Shown: positions 31,781 to 34,158 of the stretch, piece by piece
How the letters are laid out: every line of letters begins with the position of its first letter
Position numbering within the stretch: position 1 is the stretch's first letter
Assembly: GCF_938017615.1 (NCBI RefSeq)
Contig: NZ_CALIJA010000066.1
Location: 1-34,158 of the forward strand
From: an uncultured Campylobacter sp.
Lineage (GTDB): Bacteria > Campylobacterota > Campylobacteria > Campylobacterales > Campylobacteraceae
Reading direction: 5' to 3'
Length of the DNA: 34,158 nt
Translations under genes and position numbers: made by a program
Notes under the pieces: model-generated
What the model was told of the DNA's origin: nothing
What the model saw: the letters and a program-made list of their open reading frames with translations, nothing else
The model's database searches: none

Positions 31781-32974
31781 TTAATGCAGTTCCGCGTTGA
31801 GTTTGATCGCGCGCTTGCTAACGCTTGCCGTAATCTGCCCGCTTTGGCTGTTTTGTCGGAAGTGTAGTCCGCTAAGCCCGGCAAGCTCAAGCCCTTTATA
31901 AATTTCACGATCGAACGCAAAGCCTGGATTTAGCGCCGCTAGCGCCTCGCGATCCTTTTGCGTGATGAAAACCTTCGTGCCCTCAAGTACCGCGATGCCG
32001 GCATCCACGATGCAGCGGTCGCCTAGCGGAATGCCCGTTACGGAGTTTGCGCCCAGCAAGCAGTGCTTGCCGATGCTCACAGCATTGCCGTTGGTGCCGC
32101 TTAGTACGCCCAAAATCGACGCGCCGCCGCCTATGTCGCTACCCTCGCCCACGACGACCGAGCTACTGACGCGCCCCTCGATCATAACGCTGCCGGTCGT
32201 GCCTGCGTTGAAATTTACATACGCAGCACCCGGCATCACGGTCGTACCCGCGGAGATATGCGCACCCAAACGCACCTTCGCATCGTCTAAAATCCGCACG
32301 TTTTGCGGCGGCACGACGTGGCTTAGGTAGCGCGGAAATTTATCTACGCTAATGATGCGCGGATAGCGACCTTGCATTTTTAAATGGATTTCGTTTTCAC
32401 GCAGCCACCAAAGCTCGATCGGGCGGGCGTTTTCATCCCACGCGACATTCGGAAGCACGCTAAATGCGCCATCTAGATTGAGCGTACGCGGCTCGCAGAG
32501 ATTTAGCGAAAGCGCGTAAAGCTTGAGATAGACGCTCTCGACGCTTTTTGGCGCGGCATCCTCAAAGATGAAGCTAGCACAAAAGCTCGCGTGCTCGTCT
32601 GATTTCATCGCCTCTTTAACCGCAAGCAGCACCTGCAGATTTTTATGCGCGCCCTCTTTAGCGTCTGGCTGTAGAAATTTTAAAGCCTCGATCGCCTTTT
32701 TTAGGGCTTTGTGCGTTAGCGGAAGGACGCACTCACTACCGCTAAAATCCACGACCTCGCCGCATTCGGTTAGAGCATGGATTAGCGCTGCTGCGCTTAC
32801 TAGCCCATCTTTAAAATTTACGTGCGCGTAATTTACGCTTAGGCTTTTGTGCCCCTCCGCGCGTCCCTTAAATACGCGCCCGACCGCCCACATCATCGGA
32901 TCGCGATAGCCCTTTTCGGCGTGAACTTTATCTGCAAAAGCTCGCAGCTCGCTTAGGCTTTTAATCTCTTTCAT
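31781..32974 (-). CDS. dapD: Tetrahydrodipicolinate N-succinyltransferase
   Basis: A 397-residue epsilonproteobacterial form of the succinyl-CoA-dependent enzyme of the lysine/meso-diaminopimelate pathway. The N-terminal half (WAVGRVFKGRAEGHKSLSVNYAH) is particular to this longer class. The C-terminal left-handed beta-helix runs from about 230 (LGAHISAGTTVMPG, VMIEGRVSSSVVVGEGSDIGGGASILG, IGKHCLLGANSV). AAGGATTAAAT precedes the ATG. It stands alone on the minus strand. The product feeds peptidoglycan cross-linking as well as lysine. Confidence 0.96.
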   Translation of the reverse strand: MKEIKSLSELRAFADKVHAEKGYRDPMMWAVGRVFKGRAEGHKSLSVNYAHVNFKDGLVSAAALIHALTECGEVVDFSGSECVLPLTHKALKKAIEALKFLQPDAKEGAHKNLQVLLAVKEAMKSDEHASFCASFIFEDAAPKSVESVYLKLYALSLNLCEPRTLNLDGAFSVLPNVAWDENARPIELWWLRENEIHLKMQGRYPRIISVDKFPRYLSHVVPPQNVRILDDAKVRLGAHISAGTTVMPGAAYVNFNAGTTGSVMIEGRVSSSVVVGEGSDIGGGASILGVLSGTNGNAVSIGKHCLLGANSVTGIPLGDRCIVDAGIAVLEGTKVFITQKDREALAALNPGFAFDREIYKGLELAGLSGLHFRQNSQSGQITASVSKRAIKLNAELH

Positions 32975-33126
32975 ATTTAATCCTTAATCGCAAAATTGCG
33001 CGGGAGTATAGCTAAATTTAATTTAAAAGGGGATTTGAAAATACGCATGAATGGAATTTAAAAGCGAAAACACGCGCTTTTAAATTCTTGATTATTTTGT
33101 TTCATATTGCTTGGCTTCTTGTAGTT

Positions 33127-34158
33127 TTATTTCGGAACACTTGCTTTAGTATCTTTTTTAACTTTGATAATAATGCTAACATCCTCGCTAGGAACTTTCT
33201 TTCTTATAGTTTTAATGCAAGAATCGCCGACATCGCCGCAATTGCTAACCGTGCGATTAAATTCCACATAGGCATATTTACCGTCGTCGAAAATTAACTT
33301 ACCGCTAATAACAGATTCATTTTTATCTTTTAGATAAATTTCAACATTATCGGAAGCTAAATTTATAGACTTTAAAAATTTTTTGCAAATAAAATTGAAG
33401 CTATAATATTGTGATTCCTCAAAAAAATGCGAAAAAATAGGCACACTCAGTGATAAAAATAATATATGAAACGCAATAAACATTATACCAAGAGCCGCAA
33501 AAAATCTTTCTATAGTGATAGCTGCACACGAAATAAAAATTATTAATGCTTCAAATAAAAAGAAGAAAATGGCAAATACTATAAAAGAAGAATCAACCCC
33601 TTGCAATCCTTTGTGATAAAAAAAAGCGATAAAAATGATTATATATATTATTTCAGTAAACCAAAGAATTTTTTTCATATATTCTTGCTTTTTATAGTAA
33701 CAAGTACAATATGCAATAGATAAAACTATCAATGCTAAAAAATAGATAAGTATCAAATCAATAAAAACAACATTATCATACAATATACAACAACACGCTA
33801 AAAAAACACAAATTATCAGAGTTGTATTTATAAAAATACAGGTTATGTATGCAGCTTCACCGTCAGTTTTTTTAGTTATACGTAGATGCGCACCTAAAAT
33901 ATAAAATCCGTGAATGACTATTAACAACATACCCACAAGCAAGAAAACCCACATAAAATTTATGCTAAAGATTTCATAACTAAAAAATCCATTATCTCTC
34001 ATATAAGTCATAGTAAACACAAAGCCTATAATAATAGAGAATGTGGACATTATTAAGGAAATTAATTTTAAAATCGACAAAATTCCCTCAGAAATCTCTT
34101 TTAACTTATTAAAGTTATTTTTCGGACTTTCGGAAATTTTCTGATCTTTCTGATCTTC
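33127..34158 (-). CDS. AT-rich multi-helix membrane protein, probably partial
   Basis: The reading frame is open to the right edge: 343 residues are visible up to the stop at 33127. A TTG at 34080 with GAGGG upstream could start a 317-residue version. The upstream residues (charged, KDQKISESPKNNFNKLKE) read like genuine coding sequence, so the N-terminus is probably outside the window. About eight hydrophobic helices follow, then a C-terminal soluble domain of about 90 residues (GKLIFDDGKYAYVEF, a C-x5-C pair in SNCGDVGDSC). Base composition is far more AT-rich than dapD. No family is recognised. Confidence 0.7.
   Translation of the reverse strand, partial: EDQKDQKISESPKNNFNKLKEISEGILSILKLISLIMSTFSIIIGFVFTMTYMRDNGFFSYEIFSINFMWVFLLVGMLLIVIHGFYILGAHLRITKKTDGEAAYITCIFINTTLIICVFLACCCILYDNVVFIDLILIYFLALIVLSIAYCTCYYKKQEYMKKILWFTEIIYIIIFIAFFYHKGLQGVDSSFIVFAIFFFLFEALIIFISCAAITIERFFAALGIMFIAFHILFLSLSVPIFSHFFEESQYYSFNFICKKFLKSINLASDNVEIYLKDKNESVISGKLIFDDGKYAYVEFNRTVSNCGDVGDSCIKTIRKKVPSEDVSIIIKVKKDTKASVPK

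Noticed and set aside
1..34158. CRISPR arrays, tRNA or rRNA genes, insertion sequences
   Set aside because: No regularly spaced identical repeats, tRNA-like cloverleaf ends, rRNA segments or transposase motifs were seen by eye.

Overview
The window looks like a chromosomal segment of a mid-GC oral-type Campylobacter. Campylobacter gracilis, or a close relative in the rectus/showae/concisus group, is my best guess from sequence alone. The evidence is the combination of CiaB, the lon-bamD pair, the ribH-nusB-pyrF block, a dimeric dUTPase, an epsilonproteobacterial DapD and AT-palindromic spacers (AAATTTTAAAATTT and variants) in GC-rich surroundings. I saw no tRNA, rRNA, CRISPR array, transposase or prophage gene.

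Layout. (1) 1-6.4 kb: lon and the BamD-like lipoprotein on the minus strand, then a plus-strand operon of three type IV pilin-like/pseudopilin genes followed by the ribosome hibernation factor hpf. (2) 6.6-9.3 kb: divergent yhbP-like and dut genes, an EI24/CysZ-like membrane protein and a tiny four-cysteine protein. (3) 9.5-14.6 kb: divergent yciA and ciaB, an unknown six-helix membrane protein, a striking GC-rich hairpin/G-quadruplex element, a LysE/RhtB exporter, and sodB with a palindrome over its promoter. (4) 14.7-19.3 kb: a decayed paired SMR transporter locus, then ribH-nusB-pyrF (NusB has a long basic tail), then a graveyard holding a frameshifted Cdd1-like HhH gene and a degenerate partial duplicate of the DUF3108 gene that follows it. 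(5) 19.4-28.1 kb: an AT-rich membrane protein with pentapeptide-like repeats, then the thiazole/thiamine genes thiE, an unknown 231-codon ORF, thiH, thiG, thiF and thiS. All are on the minus strand but broken up by a plus-strand Hcp/Sel1 gene and by long gene-free stretches. (6) 28.1-34.2 kb: an ABC-F protein (YbiT type) overlapping thiS, a cation diffusion facilitator with a small periplasmic protein, dapD, and an AT-rich membrane protein running off the right edge.

How the genes work together. ThiS, ThiF, ThiG and ThiH supply the thiazole moiety and ThiE joins it to the pyrimidine. RibH, NusB and PyrF form a conserved housekeeping operon. The three pseudopilins probably belong to the DNA-uptake/type II-like system. 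A recurrent theme is low-complexity Ala/Ser/Lys/Glu-rich insertions or tails in conserved proteins (Lon, NusB, DUF3108 protein, ThiE) and several decaying genes. I did not find a convincing new multi-gene system. The best leads are the NusB tail, the ThiE insertion, the G4/hairpin element, the unknown ORF inside the thi cluster and the two AT-rich membrane proteins.
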